From Paraescarpia echinospica (lineage: Eukaryota > Annelida > Polychaeta > Sabellida > Siboglinidae), in NCBI GenBank assembly GCA_020002185.1, contig CM034534.1:11888512-11952511 (forward strand): DNA of 64,000 nucleotides, written 5' to 3'. The position numbers and the translations under genes are program-made. Positions 1 through 16,000 of this stretch are shown piece by piece. The notes under the pieces were generated by a model. The model was not told the DNA's origin. It saw only the letters and a list, made by a program, of their open reading frames with translations, and searched no databases. The number at the start of each line of letters is the position of its first letter. Position 1 is the first letter of the stretch.

Positions 1-3000
1 GAGCAAGACCAGGAGATATTGACTCCCTCAGATGTTTTGCCCAATGATTGTATGTTTTGAAATTGGGTACAACTTGTCAGGCAAGTAAACTTTCCAAACC
101 TGGTCTAGAACATGTGAAGGATGTCCGAAGTCCGACTTAGTTTGTTGTATGAACTATTAACAATGTAGGTTCCTTCTACTTGTTGTTGATGCTGGTGTAA
201 TAAGAAAATGTCACACAGGTGGGTTTACAATCCAACAGAGATGTGCAATACATGTGGTACAGTAAGGAAATGTGAATTGTTACAACACAGACTGAGTGAG
301 TGAATATGTTTCATCTACAAGGATATAAACATATCAAATGGAACTTGTCAAAGTATTACCTAGTGACGGTTAGATGAGACCGGCCTGTATCTTAGCTGAA
401 GTTTGCGAGATTGTTTTGAAGAAAACAACTTTGACTCAAGTTTGATTTGAGGGAGGCTTTTGTCGCAGGCAATCAAGTCTGCATCAGCTCATAATATTGT
501 ATTGGCACAGCAATTCTCAGTTTAAATTTTTATGCATGTAAGGCATCTATAAGGTTTTCTAGAGTATGCAGTTGTGTACCTCATTGCTTTCTCTGATCCA
601 TGTATATCCCTTGCCCTTTGCTCATCCCTGCCTTGCCTTGGTGCCCGCACAGGATATGGTCACTGTGATGTGCTGCCCCAGACAGCTGTCTTGTCAGCAG
701 GATCCTCTCTCATTACCACTACAAGGGGCACTCTCTTAATGCTGCCTCTGATAACAGCCATGGACAACCAGGACAGGCTGTCTCCCATGCAGTCCAGAGA
801 GAGCTGGGTCAGGAGGAAGCCTGACTGAGTCCTGTAGATCTTGTGGTGTCCTCTTCATCTGACAGCACCACCAGTTGGCACAGGACAGGTGGCTGAGCTC
901 TTAGCCTGTCCCTCATTCCTGAACCTTCCCTGTAGATCACCACAATGGTGTGTCTAACCCAAGTTCTATTTAATGAAATTAAAGGTTCCAATTTGTTTAA
1001 GAATTTAAGTTATCTTCTATAGATATTAATATAATTATCCATGTAACCATGATTAATTAATAATATTTGTATTATATTACATTGATTATTTGCTGGAGCT
1101 AGAGATCCGATATCAAAGAACTTTTATTATTATTACAAGATGTACAATTAAGTTAACACCGTGCATTCGGTTACTGTCTGCATCACGCAGAGCGATATAT
1201 TTAACAACTCATCTTTTACTATAAAAAACATTGTTATACACATTTTTATATTATACAAATACAAAACACCTTTTTAAATGAAGCATTGTTTTTTCTTTAA
1301 TAGTTTTTTATTCAGTCCTTGTTAGTGAGAGAACTTTTCTCATAAAATAACTAAATGAGAGCATCTTCAAACTGTGAAAGTGAAGAAGGTTGATATATCC
1401 TAATGGCCAGTAACAAGTGGTTAAAAGTGAATATTTAGAAGTTAGTGTATCAGTTTCTGGCCAGAGACAGTCTATGAAATATGTGTACATTTCGGGTGAT
1501 AATGTTTATTATTCCTGCACATGTGGACACGCTACAGTAACCAGACATTGGAGAATCACAGCTAACCTGTGAAGGTGTCTTTCCTGTGCTGTGTTCTAGG
1601 TGTGTATTGGAGGTGTGTATTAGCCTTGCATCAGATGGTGTCTGTGTATTCCCTCACCCCTAGCCTGCCCAGGTGTGCCCTGAGCACCTCAATGTGACAT
1701 CTCACACCTGTACCAGTGCTTGACAGTTTGGCCTGCAGTGAGGAGCTAATACACACAGAGGAGCTGTGCCTTTGTTGACACACAGCCAGTGTGGGCACAG
1801 TGTCCCCTTCTCCCTTTCTCCCCCTCCCAGGCCCACTGGGGTTGTGTTGATAGCTGCTGGCACTGCTTGCTCCCTCACAATGGCTGAGATTCTCCCTGGC
1901 ACATTTCAGAGGTGTGTCAGTTGGAGACTTGAGTGTTTCATTTGTCACAGTAGACAAGCTCTGTTGACCATGGTCACTCAGGTATGTATGTCTTAAACTG
2001 AGTCAATACTGCACAGGAAAAGATATTTTCCATTGTTTCATATCAATTTGTTTTGGTCTATTTTATGTCTGATAGTTTTTGTTCGTAATATCTGAATCCT
2101 TTCATTCATAAAACATAAAGTCACGTCATAGTGACCACACAAATGTGTTTTTTGTGTTAAAACCACATTTTGAAATGTACTTTGACCATTACTTGTTTTG
2201 TTTTTTACTCTGAATATCACATTTACATTGCTTGCTGATTGCAAGGTTGATATCCATAGAACATGATTTACAATTTAACACAGTCAGGCTTTGTGTCTTT
2301 ATGGAAAATATCAGTTTTTCAGAGGGAATCCACAGTGCAGTGTAGTTATGTATCGGTGCAATTTTATCAACACAGGTCTGTTTTCACTCAATTTAAATGT
2401 AGTTGGTGTTTTTAATACACCAATCTGTAATTCAATCATTTGCATTAAATAAAGTTGTATGCCAACATTGTACTATATATGTATTAAAATGTCTAGAGTT
2501 ATAGTAATTATGCATCATTTGTGAAGTTTAATTAGGGACATATCTGGGTGCAGCATAATATATCCAAAGTTAAAACCGAGCATGATAGTGTGTACTTTGT
2601 AGGTGCTACAGCATACTTTACAAGTTGATGTATATATGGTGTCCATACCCACTGTTACATGGGCGCCACACCTGTAGTGCCCGCCCTTGCACAGAGAGTG
2701 GAAGTAGGCCCATAAACCTCTTGTTTCTCTGTCTCCACACACACTTAATTCATCTTCTAAAACACACCTGATTTGCATGAGAAGCATCCTCTGTCTGCTG
2801 TCTCTCATTAAACCTCAGCAGTAAGTGGCAGAAATCTCTATCTGTCCCTGTGTAATGGTGGGTGGAGTTGGGGCTTTGATGGCATAAGGACCCTAATGGA
2901 ACCAGTCCATCAGTCACTGTTGGGTATAGGCCCATCATGTCTGCCAGGGGTGGCTTATGGGGGCCAGCAGGATATGGGGGTCCAGCTAAGTTCTCGTCTT

Positions 3001-6000
3001 CAGTGATATGTCTAGACTACCTACTTACTGAAGAAGCAGAATCATTCTTATTAAAGGTAGAAAGGCTGATCATTTTATTATCATTAGATGTAAGTATGTA
3101 GTATAAAATAGATCTAGATCCTTACATTTAAACCAGACAAACATGTTTGATTGTGCCAAAATGTTTAAAATACAATTTTACAACATTACCGTAATTGTTA
3201 AAGTACTACTGTAATGTCTATGTTTTTGGACACCCTAAAATTTACAAGATGAATTATTTGTCTGTACTGTTTGTTTCTGGGCACCAATTTTTATGCATCT
3301 GAACAAATGCAGTCCATGATGGCTTTGTTTTCAGACACTAAAATTAATAATTTAATACATTTTCTGTTCTGTATGGTTTTGGATAGCTGATAATTTTAAT
3401 ATTTTAGGTGTCTGACTACAGACAGTAATTACTGTATATGTATATAAAAACCTTGTCTGTTCTTCATTGATGAATGTAATGTTTTAATACTTTAACAAAT
3501 ATATTTTAAATGTAAATTTACCTGGCAAATAGTGTTTCATTTACTTACACCAGAAATATAATTCCCATTTTTAATGTATGTAGCGGCCACAAGTTGTTAA
3601 AATGAAACACCATCTATTGGCAGTAGTGCAAAGACAGACGGGCTTGACATTGTTCATAGAATTCGTCTTTGAAATTGGCAATCACAACTGGAAGCCAATA
3701 TGCAGAAACAGACAACAGGTTAATTATATTAAACCAGTGGTTTGATTAACAATTATGTGGGTAAGATGTTAGAACGTCTACGTGTTGTATTACGTTTAAT
3801 GTGGTTTTGCAAGTAAAATGATCGTACTCTGTAGAGGTCTTTAAAATTGTGCCGCACATTTTCAAAGGGTGATTGCGCAGTTTTGATAATGAGCAATATT
3901 GCCACGAATGTGTATAATCCAGGGTGTGTTGTCTGTCTAGCAATGGGTCAGTTGATGAAAACACTTTGTACTGACCCTCACAGCTGACCAGGACTGGACG
4001 GACAATGACCAAAGGCGCATTTGTGCTTTCCAAATCACTCTGTCCTAAATTAAATTTCTACTTCTATGGGACTTCCCGCTGACTGAAGATAAAAGGGCAG
4101 GCTAAAGGGGTGTGCCCTTTGAATCTTAAAGAGCTGCTCCATTGTGTGGGGATGGCTTAGACAATCCACACAGGGGGGCAGGGCTCCATTAAAAACTCCA
4201 GCCCCCAGCTACAACCCCCTTTGCCCCAAGGGTATTATATATGTGAGTTGCTGAGCAATATAGCAGTGGGATATTTCATTGGGAATCAGTTAGGTTTGAG
4301 GGGGCAGCTAGTATTTCCCCTGTGTATTACAAGGGCGGTTCAATTCCCACAGGGGCTAGTGCACAGGCTAAGTGTACGTTTCACAGGTTTAATGGGAAAG
4401 CTGTTGCTATATTGCCATTACCCAATCATTTCTCTGCTCAGCCACACTGTTATTTCGCATCCATTATTACACTAATCTTGTTCCGAGAGTGGTTATTTTC
4501 TCTAATAACACCAACAGTCCAGTAAATGAAAGTGGCTTGTTGTGTTGTTGGACAGGACATGGGTGGCCCACTATGCAGGCCTTGGTCACCCATAATTGTG
4601 CATTTTAATCTAACGGTAACAGTTATACACTGTTAATAGATTCAGTGTTGTATTAACTAAGCTAAATGGAACACTTGCATTAATAAATATGAAGCTCTGT
4701 TTACATTATAATCAGGTAGTGTGTGAGGAGTTTATCCAGTACGGATATCATTATTGAAATTTCTTAATTGACGACTTGTCAATGCTACGTACAACTGGTT
4801 TGGTTGTGTACACAATTTAACAACATTTGACACAGTCCCAATAAGCTTCAGATGGCAAGTTGACAACAAAAATGGAATCCATTGGTTTATCGAGCAGTAG
4901 TCCAGCATTTTTTGACTTTTTTATTCTATACATGTGTACATCTATCAGACATAGCCAGTTTTGTTTGTGAACATATTCAAACTGCTGGCATTAATACAAC
5001 CGGTAGATAATTTGTCATTTCCTTTAGTGTATGTACATTATTTTAAACTAGTATTATGGTATTTTTAATGTCGTATAAAATTTAAAAAAACCTTTCTTTG
5101 ACATTTCCCTAGTTCAGCCACCCATTTGGGTAATCTGGGGGAGAAAGTAATGTTGTATATCATTCTCTTTTATTTCCGGGTAAGAGTGGGGGTGGGTAAC
5201 ATGTTTTGAAGTGATCTTGTCTGTTCCGTCACACAAAATCATCCTTTTGAGCCTAATGTAGTATTGGCAGGAAGTTCAGTGAGTCAGTTGTATGTTGTCC
5301 CACTTTTCTTTCTTGTTGTCTTGATTTGCGTAACCAGGTGCACACGCCTAACATCAAACAGCAATACAAGAACTTGCACCTGCCTCCACAATGGAAGAAA
5401 TTGTGTTTCCTATTTAAATGTTTTGTATACAATTTAAATGTTTCACTTAAATCATTTAAATTATAAGCATGCTGATGTTGGGCACGCAACTTTGTAGGCA
5501 TTTTTTTTCAACATCTTCAGTTTATCATTGATTCTACTATTAAAAGTGTGCTATAATAAATGAGGAGCTTTAATGGTTTGGCAGCTACAGACACAAAGGT
5601 CATACAAAGTTAGGAACATTCTCTGTGATAGCTAGAAGGATAAAGATGGACTTTGTGGGAACACAGTGGCCTGTATGTGCTGAGATTCCCAAATCTCCTC
5701 CAACCTTGATGATGTGCTCTAATTAACCCCTGCTGTCAGACAGGGTAGGGGAAAAGTAATCTGCCATCTCCTGTTGCCTCTGAGGGCAGTAATTGCTGCC
5801 CTGCCTGCTGCTCAGTTGTAAGGGGGTAGGGACATCAAACAGCCTTGTATGCCCTCACCAGTTCATCCTACCCTATACAAGGTCTGTCTGATGAAGTCAC
5901 CCCTCTTTGATATTTACACCCAACTACTGTGGTTGCCCCACATTACTCCCCCATTCAGCCCAGGTAGACCTGGTGTATGAGCTAATCACATCCCAGGCCC

Positions 6001-6765
6001 CATTCACTTCAGCCACCCTGGTAAATAATTATAAACCATATAGCAGTAAATGCTAGATACCTGAGACAGTTTGTTGGAGCACATCCTTTTCGTGCAAAGT
6101 TCATTGACATGTTGTTTGGATGCTAGACAGTTTTCGTCTCACATCAGTGGATTCTTTGCTAGTTATTTTCACATGTTACATGAATTCATTATCACAAGCA
6201 GTACCGATAATTATGGAATCTCGTAACTTCTCTAGTCTATCAAATCCCAACTTGTCTGTCAAACAAATTATTACTCCACGTAAAAACCTAATATAATTAA
6301 CCTATCAACAGTCAACAAAATGTACACTGCTCTGTGTATAATATGTGAATAGTTTAAGTGTTACGTGCAGTTGGTAATGAACAGTACATACTTTTGATTA
6401 AAAACCATTGAAAGACTTGACTGTCATCTTTACATTTTAACTTGCAGTTTAGACGCAAACAGCCTTATGTTACAGGGTATTGGCAACTTTTATTATTTCC
6501 TTCCAATTTTTTACCAGATTAAATGAAAAATATTTTCTTAATTGTTTGTCTAATGGTTTTCCCCTAAATTTATAGCATATTTTGCCAGTTAGCATGTATT
6601 GTGGATACTACCAACCTGAAACAAGGTTCATGAGTGGCAGCATTTAATTGAAGGATCTTTAAATAAAAAATAAAAAAAAAATTAACAAAAAGTTCTGAAT
6701 AAAGACAAGTGTGGATTCCTGTGTACATTGCTGTATGTTGACCGCCGGTCATTGTTGTGTTTCAG
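1..6765. other. 5' flank or first intron of the RhoGAP gene, no gene recognised
   Basis: I found no convincing coding exon, RNA gene or mobile-element end here. Reading frames are short and low in coding character. The first visible coding exon begins after a TTTCAG acceptor at 6765, so an untranslated or short upstream exon probably lies in this stretch or left of the window, but I cannot place it. Confidence 0.5.
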
Positions 6766-7050
6766 GCTCTGAGACTGCGGACATGATGGACATATCCCGC
6801 ACCAGCAGTCTGTCGCTATCCGAGGCCACGCGGCTTGTGAATCGACTCAAGAACACAAACATTGCCAAGTTCCACCAGCTCTGTAAGATGCACCTAAGCT
6901 TCCTGCTTGACCTTCCTGGCAGCAGTCTCGCTGACTTCCTCGGTGACATCCCCACCACGCCCTCTGGTGGCAATGCCAACAGCTCGGCCGTCGGAGCTGA
7001 GCGAACAAAGATTCACTTTCTACACTTCGGAAAGAAGAAAAGTAACAAAG
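6766..7050 (+). CDS. ARHGAP19: RhoGAP gene, first visible coding exon
   Basis: It follows a TTTCAG acceptor and ends at GTATGT (7051) in phase 1. It encodes the tandem start methionines, then a segment with FHQLCKMHLSFLLDLPG that matches the conserved N-terminal region of ARHGAP19, and a basic KFGKKK-like stretch. Bases 6766-6782 are probably 5' UTR. Confidence 0.8.
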
Positions 7051-10000
7051 GTATGTCGCACTTCCAATAACTGTTGTCTCAATCTTTTCCAGATTTGCAT
7101 GTTACACTCTTCTGTGAATGAGGTAGGATTTGTTGATTCCTGCCATGTCTTAGTTTAATATTTGGTGTGTCGCTCACTAGGTTTTCTATGACTCTGTATT
7201 GTATGTGGTGTCAACCCTTGACATTAGAAAGTGTATGTACAATTAAGCATTGCATTTTATACAACTAACGCATTTTTTAGGAATGTTGCAAAACATTGAT
7301 TGTGTATTTACTTGTTCACATGCACATTGCATATTATTTTAGCATATTCATATATATCCCTCTCGTTGATATATATGGATAAAATTATATGTGGTATATG
7401 CATTACTAAGCATGACAGTTTTGCAGTTACTATCGGACATAAATCCAACTGTAATCCCAGACAAACAGTAAACATTTGCTGCACAATTTTAAACCTACTC
7501 AAGTGGGATTTGTTGAATATAATGCGTTTGCACATACAGATTATATTGGATGAATTTTGGTTTGTGTCGGATGACAACCCCTCAATGCTGTGCCACACTC
7601 ACACTACCATGTGCAGTAACGTTATTAGCAATATTACACTGGCACTAATGAAACGATTGCATCATTATGTTTATCACATGTGTACACTGAACAGGGCAGG
7701 GTAGTTTGTCCCAAACCCTCGAGCCCTCCCTCTTTCCACTCGGTGTCAACTTGAGTTCACCCCTGATGGGGGGAGGACGACGATAGGGGGTAGTTGTGCC
7801 TCTGCAACAAGTGTGTTATAACAGCAATCACCCCCAACTGCAATTCGCACTGCAAACACCCTCCACCTATCTCCAGATTGCCCAAACCATCAAGGGGTTT
7901 TTCACCTGTTCTCTGGGTGTGAGGGGGTTTGAGGGGTGCCTGTGGCACTGAATTGCAATCGAGTTGAAGTTGTCACTGGATGTTTGGAGTGGTTTGTAAC
8001 AGCCCCCACAAGGTGGGGACACCTGTAGCTGACACAAAGGACCATTGTTGGGAAACAATTAACAATGCAAAATGTGGGAGCATTTGCAGGGATTTCTACA
8101 ATAAAACAATACAAAAATTCCAACCATAATTCACTACAAAACAACATGAAACATAAATGATAACGAATGAAATGGACATTAAAAGTATAACATATGATTG
8201 TCATATAATATAAACTATATCTATTGTAACACCAAATGTGTTTTATTATGCTATTAAAACAGATGTCTTAAAATGTTAAATATAATTTGACTATTACTCA
8301 TACCTGTTTACCTTATCATTCGCAAACAGGTAAACATTAACAATATCCAGTACTCGTGAACTAAGATTATCTGGGTTAGACATTAAAACTGGATCATGTG
8401 ATAGGCATATCATTAACCCCTTAAAATTATGTTTCCTCATCATCATGACATGTAAACACAACTTTCACCCTGAAACAAATTAATTAAAACAGATAACAGT
8501 TAAAATACTTTTCAGTGTTTCATTAAAGCTTGTTTGGGTGGCCATGGCATTAGAATACATTTAGTTTATGATTTATAACATGATTTTTCAATAAAAGCAA
8601 TAAGATGTTGTCCCTTTAACGTAGTTATTAAGCATAGATATCCTGTGTTTATTTACAGAGGGTACTACCACCTTGATAAGTTGCACCACTGCAGTTTTCT
8701 ACTAGGCCATGAATCACCCCATACATGTACATCCCTCCCTATCCACCCCCTTCCCACCCATTGTCACCCTGGGTATTTCCAAAGGAATGGGTTGACAGGA
8801 AATTTAGTGGGAAAATCCAACTGTTTGCTCTGGTTGTGAATCAGAACAGCCATGATTTTACCCCTGCAAGGAACAGCTGTGGGGTGTGAAGACAGGGGGG
8901 TGACTAGGATGATGTAATGACTGAGGTGTTAACATGTCCTAGGTGCTAATGGCAGTGGGGTGATTTCCCCTAGGGTTTCTTTCTGTGCTGCTCCTTTCAA
9001 ATGTGTCTAGCCTGGATACAATGAGAGTTGAGTAAAATATCATGTAGTCTGTGTCGGAGTTGCGGGATAAGGGTATATTGCCTCAAAGCAAAGTGGATTA
9101 ATTGTGCAGGAAAAGATTTGTTATTGGGTGGCTTTATTGGAGTTTGTAGGATGAAATTACCTTTTTTTCTAAATGTGTTTAATAATATATGTAAAATTAA
9201 ATTGGTCTTCCATTGGGTATTGTGATTAAATAGTTGTGTGTAAACATGGCATAAGTAAGGCATTATTCCTCTTCCTGCATTGTCTGGTTAGGTTTATTAT
9301 TTCTGCCTCTGCCCAAACTGCCTTGTCTAATTAAGCCATGCCCCAATCCCTTCCACCCTAGCCAACCCCCCACAGACTTTGTGAAACAAGACCCCCTATA
9401 CCTCAACTACACTGAGAGCTCTGATAATGGATGTTCCTCTGAGCCCTGCTAATCAGATGTCATCCCCTGTCTGGGGTAGTTCCTGAATAGGGAAACTTCC
9501 CCTATCATGTGCCATATCCCATGTCTTGTACAGGCTAATGGTTAGACTCTTGAGTCTAGTTTGCACATGGATATGTAATGCTTAATGCTCCACACGCCAC
9601 TGTTTTAGCCTTTTATGAATCATGCTCATTGATATTCAGATTTGTAGTGTGTAAATAGTTTAAATAATTACATAAGTTTGCATGCTTTTCTGTTAAAATC
9701 GTTAGAAGAATTTACTCTGGTTGTTAGATCTGGTAGATTACAATAAGTGTGAACAAGTTGGACTACTTTTGCCATTTTCTCACAAATTTTGACAGAAATA
9801 AATCAGGATTCTTTGAGTAGTTTCTTCATAACTAAGTAAGACATTTTTGACAACAAGCTTGTGGATATTAGTTTTTTACTGGACAAGTTTACAAAATTAT
9901 TCTAAAATTAGATGAGCGAAACATTGAATTGTGGCAGTTTAAAGCACATTTTCTAAAACGAAATTTTTGGAGAATTTACTTATGAGGAATTTACTTACTT

Positions 10001-13000
10001 GTCTTACCAGCAAACTGAACCTAAATGGGAAAACAAGGGAATCATTGTGTATGCTGTAGGTTGAACCGCCGAGAATGACTTGAGGCAGTCCAGCCAGCTG
10101 ACAATGCAAACGCAGTAATACATGCACGTTACCTGCACGCGCCAGCCATCAGAGCACATAATGGCCTTTAATAACTAACGGACAGTGTTGTCTGTGGTGT
10201 CAACAACGTCCAGCGAAGGTGACCATTAGCCTGTAATGGTTGAGACAATCTCTGGAGTAGTCTTCACTGCTGCTCCCAGTCCTGGGGCCAGGCAGATGGC
10301 ACTCCCACGCCAAGCAGCAGTGTAGCCGTTGATAAACACACACACCAACTTTGCTGTCCGTTCTACCTTAGTTGGGAAACTGCTCAACACTTTACAATGA
10401 TAGAAATGGCCCGAGTTGAAACATTACTGGACAAAGTGTTTACTGCAAATAGGGTTTTACTAGAAAAGCTGAGAATCTCAGTGAGATGATTGTAAGCAAA
10501 AATCAAATGACAAAAATAATTGAAGCTACTCAATTTATGTACAGTTTGATTAATTGTTGATGTAAAAAGATAGTGAGGATGACGGGTACCATACACCCAA
10601 CAGTGAGTTTTATGCCTGGCAGTGACCACCCTCAGTGTCAGCATGGAAACTTTAAAAAGGCTGACTAATCGAATGAGACCCCATAAGACCATCAGAATCA
10701 GTTCACCTAAGATTCTAGTAACTACTGCAGGTGTACAGACTAGTCAGTAATGGAACATTGCTGAGTGCTGAAAACTGGAGTTACCATTAGAGTAAACTGC
10801 TACTGTGGCGGACCCCAATCTGTCTGTATCTAGACAGCTGGACTGGTCACTGTTTGTCCACTGCCCCTGGTCACTGTGTCACCTCTAAACACATAATCAC
10901 CCATAACTTTGTTTTTAATGGATTAGCAGCTAGGTAAATTCAGGCACTAATTGCACTGAGTCTGACTGGGATGAATGCATTGACTTTGCCTGCTGTGTCT
11001 GGGGCTAAGGTAATGGGGGAAAAGTGGGGCTAAATGGCTGTGATCGGCTTAGGAAGCAGTCTGGGAGAAGGGAACAGGAAGACTACAGGAAGAGGAGATA
11101 AGCGCATTAGGTTGATGGAGTGGAGCCAGTAACTGGTGTATAACACAGCGTGAGACGCCGTAAAGTCACTCTCGCTGGCCATGAATGTATGGCATATTAA
11201 ACATAAAATGCGGGTTTATTGCACGCTGTCTCCTCTATCTCCTGTGTAACTGTGTGTGGATATCTTTGGAGTACTGTAAGTTGTCCTGTATTATACGCCC
11301 CGGAGTATAAACATGACCTTTTGCTGAAACGTCCAGAACCCCTGTTTCTAGTGGTTTTGGTTGAGACCACAGATGCATGGATTCAACACGAATGCCCAAT
11401 ACATGATGCCACTAGCTGCCAACTTATCTCACCCAAAATATACACAATAATATTTAAAGAAAGATGTGAATTAAACATTAAAAACTCGTTTAAATACACC
11501 GGTGCGCAGATGTATGGAAAAGCCTCCCAAAGTCTGTGGTTCAGGCTCCATCGTATAGTCTTACGAGGGGAATATAGGCAAGTTCTGGCAAAACTACCCA
11601 ATTAAATTAGATTATTGTCTCACTCCTATCCAGGAAATCATTGGACGCATGCACACAATCTGAACTGACATACATATGAGAGCTGGCATAAGTGGCAGTA
11701 CAGGCTAGAAGCTTGAAGAGAACCTGAAAGAACATGTTGGAATAATATATGTCAGTGTATACCACATGCGCAATACATCTGGTATATTTATGTCTGTTGC
11801 GTTTGGCTTCATTGCATATTGAATGAACTTTAGTTCAATTCAGTATCTTTATTTCAGACTCAACTGCACAATGGACCCTACCATGTGTAGACTCAATGAA
11901 AACTATTAAGTATATATACATCATCTTTATCTAATGTCAATGTATCCTCGACAGCCACTTTAAATCACTGTTGACGATTGCAATCACCAGCTTATTATAA
12001 GAGGCATCAAGTCTCAGCATAAATTTATATAGGAGATTTATAATCACAGATTTGCTATTAGGTACACAGTATTCTACAAACATGATAGTGAAAGTTGCCC
12101 ACATCTTCAACGGTGCTGATTTGTTTCAAATAAAGTATGGCGGCTACCTATTTGTGCAGGTAACTTCTAGAGTAGTTTGGATGCTTTGACAGCATTTGCT
12201 ACCTTGTGTTTCAATGAGATTACTGTAATGAGCTGTCCAATGCACAAATGGGGGCATGCACACAGGGCCTAGCCAGCCACACAATGCACCTGCTAATGGA
12301 ACCTTTGTCTTCATGATTGCAATTAGAAAGTTAATTAGTACCCAGATGGGCATGGACTGCATCCTGCCCTGGAAGGGGGTCAGAAATCTGTGAGGACTAC
12401 AGGTGTGACTGCCCTGGGTTGATACCCTTCAAGTTGCTGGCCCCTCTGCTGGGGTGTTCTAACAGCACCCCACAGGTGACAGGGACTCTAATTGGGTCGG
12501 ACTTAGATGTGGCTCATTAATGCCTGCAAAAAGCCATATGTGTCTATAACACATCATAATTAGTGCTATTGGTGTGTGTCTTTGTGTGACAGTTGAAACA
12601 AACACACTGATGGATACACACTGGGTCACTTGATCCTACAGAACCTCATCTATCCTCATTGCTGCATTACTTCTTCTCCAGTTTGTCCTGTCTCTGGCCA
12701 CCCATTTGGCACCTATCCAGTTGTTCTTACTTATGGTGCTTGTCAGGTTAGGTTGTCTTCTAGTGACCCACTTTCTGGTTCCCTTCCGGTGTCACTGTTA
12801 TGGGCCATCAGATAGTGACTGTCATTTTATTTCCAAAGTATACAGTGATACTGATCTTCTGTTCCTTTATATGTCTTTTTAATCTGGATTTCTTTAGTTG
12901 ACACAACGTATCGGCAAATGGTTTTCAGGATTCTCAGAGATTTTAGTTGGAATGCATTAAAAACAGATTGGCAATGAAGCACTTGGTGTTTGGTGTTTTA

Positions 13001-16000
13001 AAATTAGTTTGAAATCTAAGCTATAAAGCTGTCAATTTCAAAGTGCCTTGTATTCTATTCATAAGTCATTGATGTAAGAATCAGCTGGCCTTGTGCACAT
13101 GTTGAATGTAGAGAGACAGAGACACAAGCAAGGCACTGTAGCATAGTTGTTAGAGAATCGGACTCTCAATCAGGACTGCTTCCCAGTTCAATTGAACACC
13201 ATCTTCCAGCTCCACATGGTGTTCGATTGAACAAACAGGTCTGTATGGGAGTGAAGTGTAAAAGGACTGGATCCTGCGCTATATAAGATCTTACCATTAC
13301 CAATGTTAATGTGTGTGTGGTGGTGTTACAGAGAGCCACCCTGTCGCTGGCACAGGCTGCACCTTTGGGGTGCCTCTCAGTGGCAACGTCATGGAACAGA
13401 TCTTCCCTCTCATAGAGTTCCTCTCTCAGCCTGAGAGTGAGTATATGACACTTTGATTTGCTCGCACCCCAGCATTCCTTGTCAGTTTACACAGCATGAA
13501 AGATAAACATGGGGTAGACAGGATATTAAGCGATTTTGTAATATTACTGCTATTGTTTCGTGAGAGCAACCGTGTTGTTTGAAAGGTTTTATTCTATGTC
13601 ATTTTTATTCACAAAGACTTGGAAGAATTTTGTTTAAGTGAATATTGAAGTTTGCAATGTTCTAAAACAAAATATTAAAAAACAAAAAAGTAAGTTTCTA
13701 GAGAGGTGATGTTAACAAATATTCTAGGAGATAGTGATTTATTATTAAAACAAAGCTGCTTGTCTTTGTTTCTGTGTCGTACAGAATTTAGAACTTGAGA
13801 GGATTAAAGCCAAGTCCTCATTTGTTATTATTATGCATATATAAGCTCTACATTAAAATGAGAGGATTAACACCTTCAAAGTCTTCTCTCTTGTTGTTAG
13901 ACAAGGATAAGCAATTTCACCCAAAGGGTCTTGTTTGTGCACAGATCTGCAGGAGGAGGGTCTGTTTCGCAAGAATGGCCATATTGGCCGGCAGCGCCTC
14001 CTACGCGAGAAGTTGGACGCAGGCGAGGACCTGTGTGTCGAGTTGGAGCGAGACGTGTACAGCGCGCACGATGTCGCCAGTCTCCTCAAGATCTTCCTTG
14101 GAGAACTGCCAGAACCCCTGCTTAGTGAGAAACACTACAGCGCACACCTACAAGTGCCTGGTGAGTGCATCATCTTTATGCCCCCCACCCCCACCCCTTC
14201 ATATAGCAACTGCACCATTTCTAAGCCCACCCCAACACCCACCACCACCCTCTACCCTCACAACCCCACAGTGCCCACCTTCAGGTTCCTTGTGAGTGCA
14301 GCCTCCATCCCACAATCCCACAGTGTCTACCTTCAAATTCCTTGTGAGTACACCTTTTCCATGCCCTACTATTTAGTACTATTCGTTTTCCACTTTAAAT
14401 GAATATTTTGTAACAAAATGAAGGCCTGCCAGATGGCCCCCTTGAAACTACCCCTTGGAGCTTCCTTTCAATCCACCCCCCTGAACCACCCCTTACCATA
14501 TTCAGCCAAGTATTGACCCTGATCTTAGTTACTAGATAGGCCCTACACCCTCCAACAAGGCAGTGTTTCCTACAGCTTTGTGTGGCCCACCAGTCAGTCT
14601 GTTGATGTAGTTAATTTGTGTGTCTAACCCTGCACAATGCACTGTTTTCCTTTGACATTCCCGCAAGTTTCGCCACAGATGTACCGTCTAAATCCACCCT
14701 TCCGCTTCATTGGGAATTACGTAATGTGGGGTTCCATAGCTGCCAATCTGGTAATGCACCAAGACAAACTAGCAAAGTTTGCTGTGGTACATCAGTTTGT
14801 CCTGTCAGTGTTAATGACACTGTTTTTGCCATTTTGCTGAATGTGTTTGGTATTGCTTAAAACATTGTATAATGAGTGGAAGGGTCAAACATGTTGACTG
14901 CATTGATTAGATTGATTTTGCATTTATAGCCTTGAAAAGGTCTTTTGAAATTGACATTTTTAAAGAATGGTCATAAAAGAAATCTTTATTTTGATTTCAC
15001 TAAGGCTATAATTCAACAAGTAAGGAATGGACTGTTATCAGTGTGCAACAAATTTCATTCATAAAATTTGATCTATGACTAAATAAGAGCCTTATTAAAA
15101 AACAATGATTTGTTATTTTTAATTATTCCCCTTAAAATGTTGTAAATCTGATCAGCCAGAAGCTGCATTTAAATTACATCAACCAAACCAAAACCCTGTT
15201 GTTATAAAAATGAAGTCAACACAATAATGATATATACAGACAGACTGAGACCATCATATTATTTATTGTTATTTATATAACTTGTCAATTTCCGTGCATA
15301 TGAAAATACTTGAGCACCTCCAAATGGATCTGTCCAGATTTACACCACTATGCAAATGTTCTTCTGTATGCTTGCATGCTTGCGTGCCATTGTGAAGCAC
15401 GTACACACTGTAACGCATGTTGTGACAGTCTGTAACATCTCTTACAGACATGGTGCAGCAACACAAGCAGTTGCAGACAGTACAGCTGCTGCTACAGCTG
15501 CTGCCGCGAGAGAACTTCGCCATTCTCGAGTGTCTGCTTCGACTTCTCCACCAGGTGGAGCAGGAGCAGAGCAACAAGATGACGGCCGACACACTCGGCA
15601 CGCTCTTTGCGCCCCACATCCTCGTTCCCCGCAAGGTACGACCTTTGACCCCTCTCACCCGTCCATACCTGTGATCTTGGCACAAGAGTTTTCCCCAGTT
15701 TTTTTCTCATGCATGAGCATAATTAGGTTAATTGATATTACTCAGATAATGAAATTACAGAATGCAATTTTGAAAAATGCATGGTTTACCTTTAGTAACG
15801 CGACAATGTTTTCACCAAGATCCCCGGGTTGTGCTGTCATGTGACACTAAGTGTACTAAAAGTTGATCTGCGGATGCCAGTGTGCAGTGTGCAATGTCTT
15901 ATACCATGAAAATGTGTCTTATGAACCATTGTGTTCACACCCAGTGTTGGTTTATGAGTTCAACTTACAATGCAACCAGTTACAGTCACAACCCAGCTTC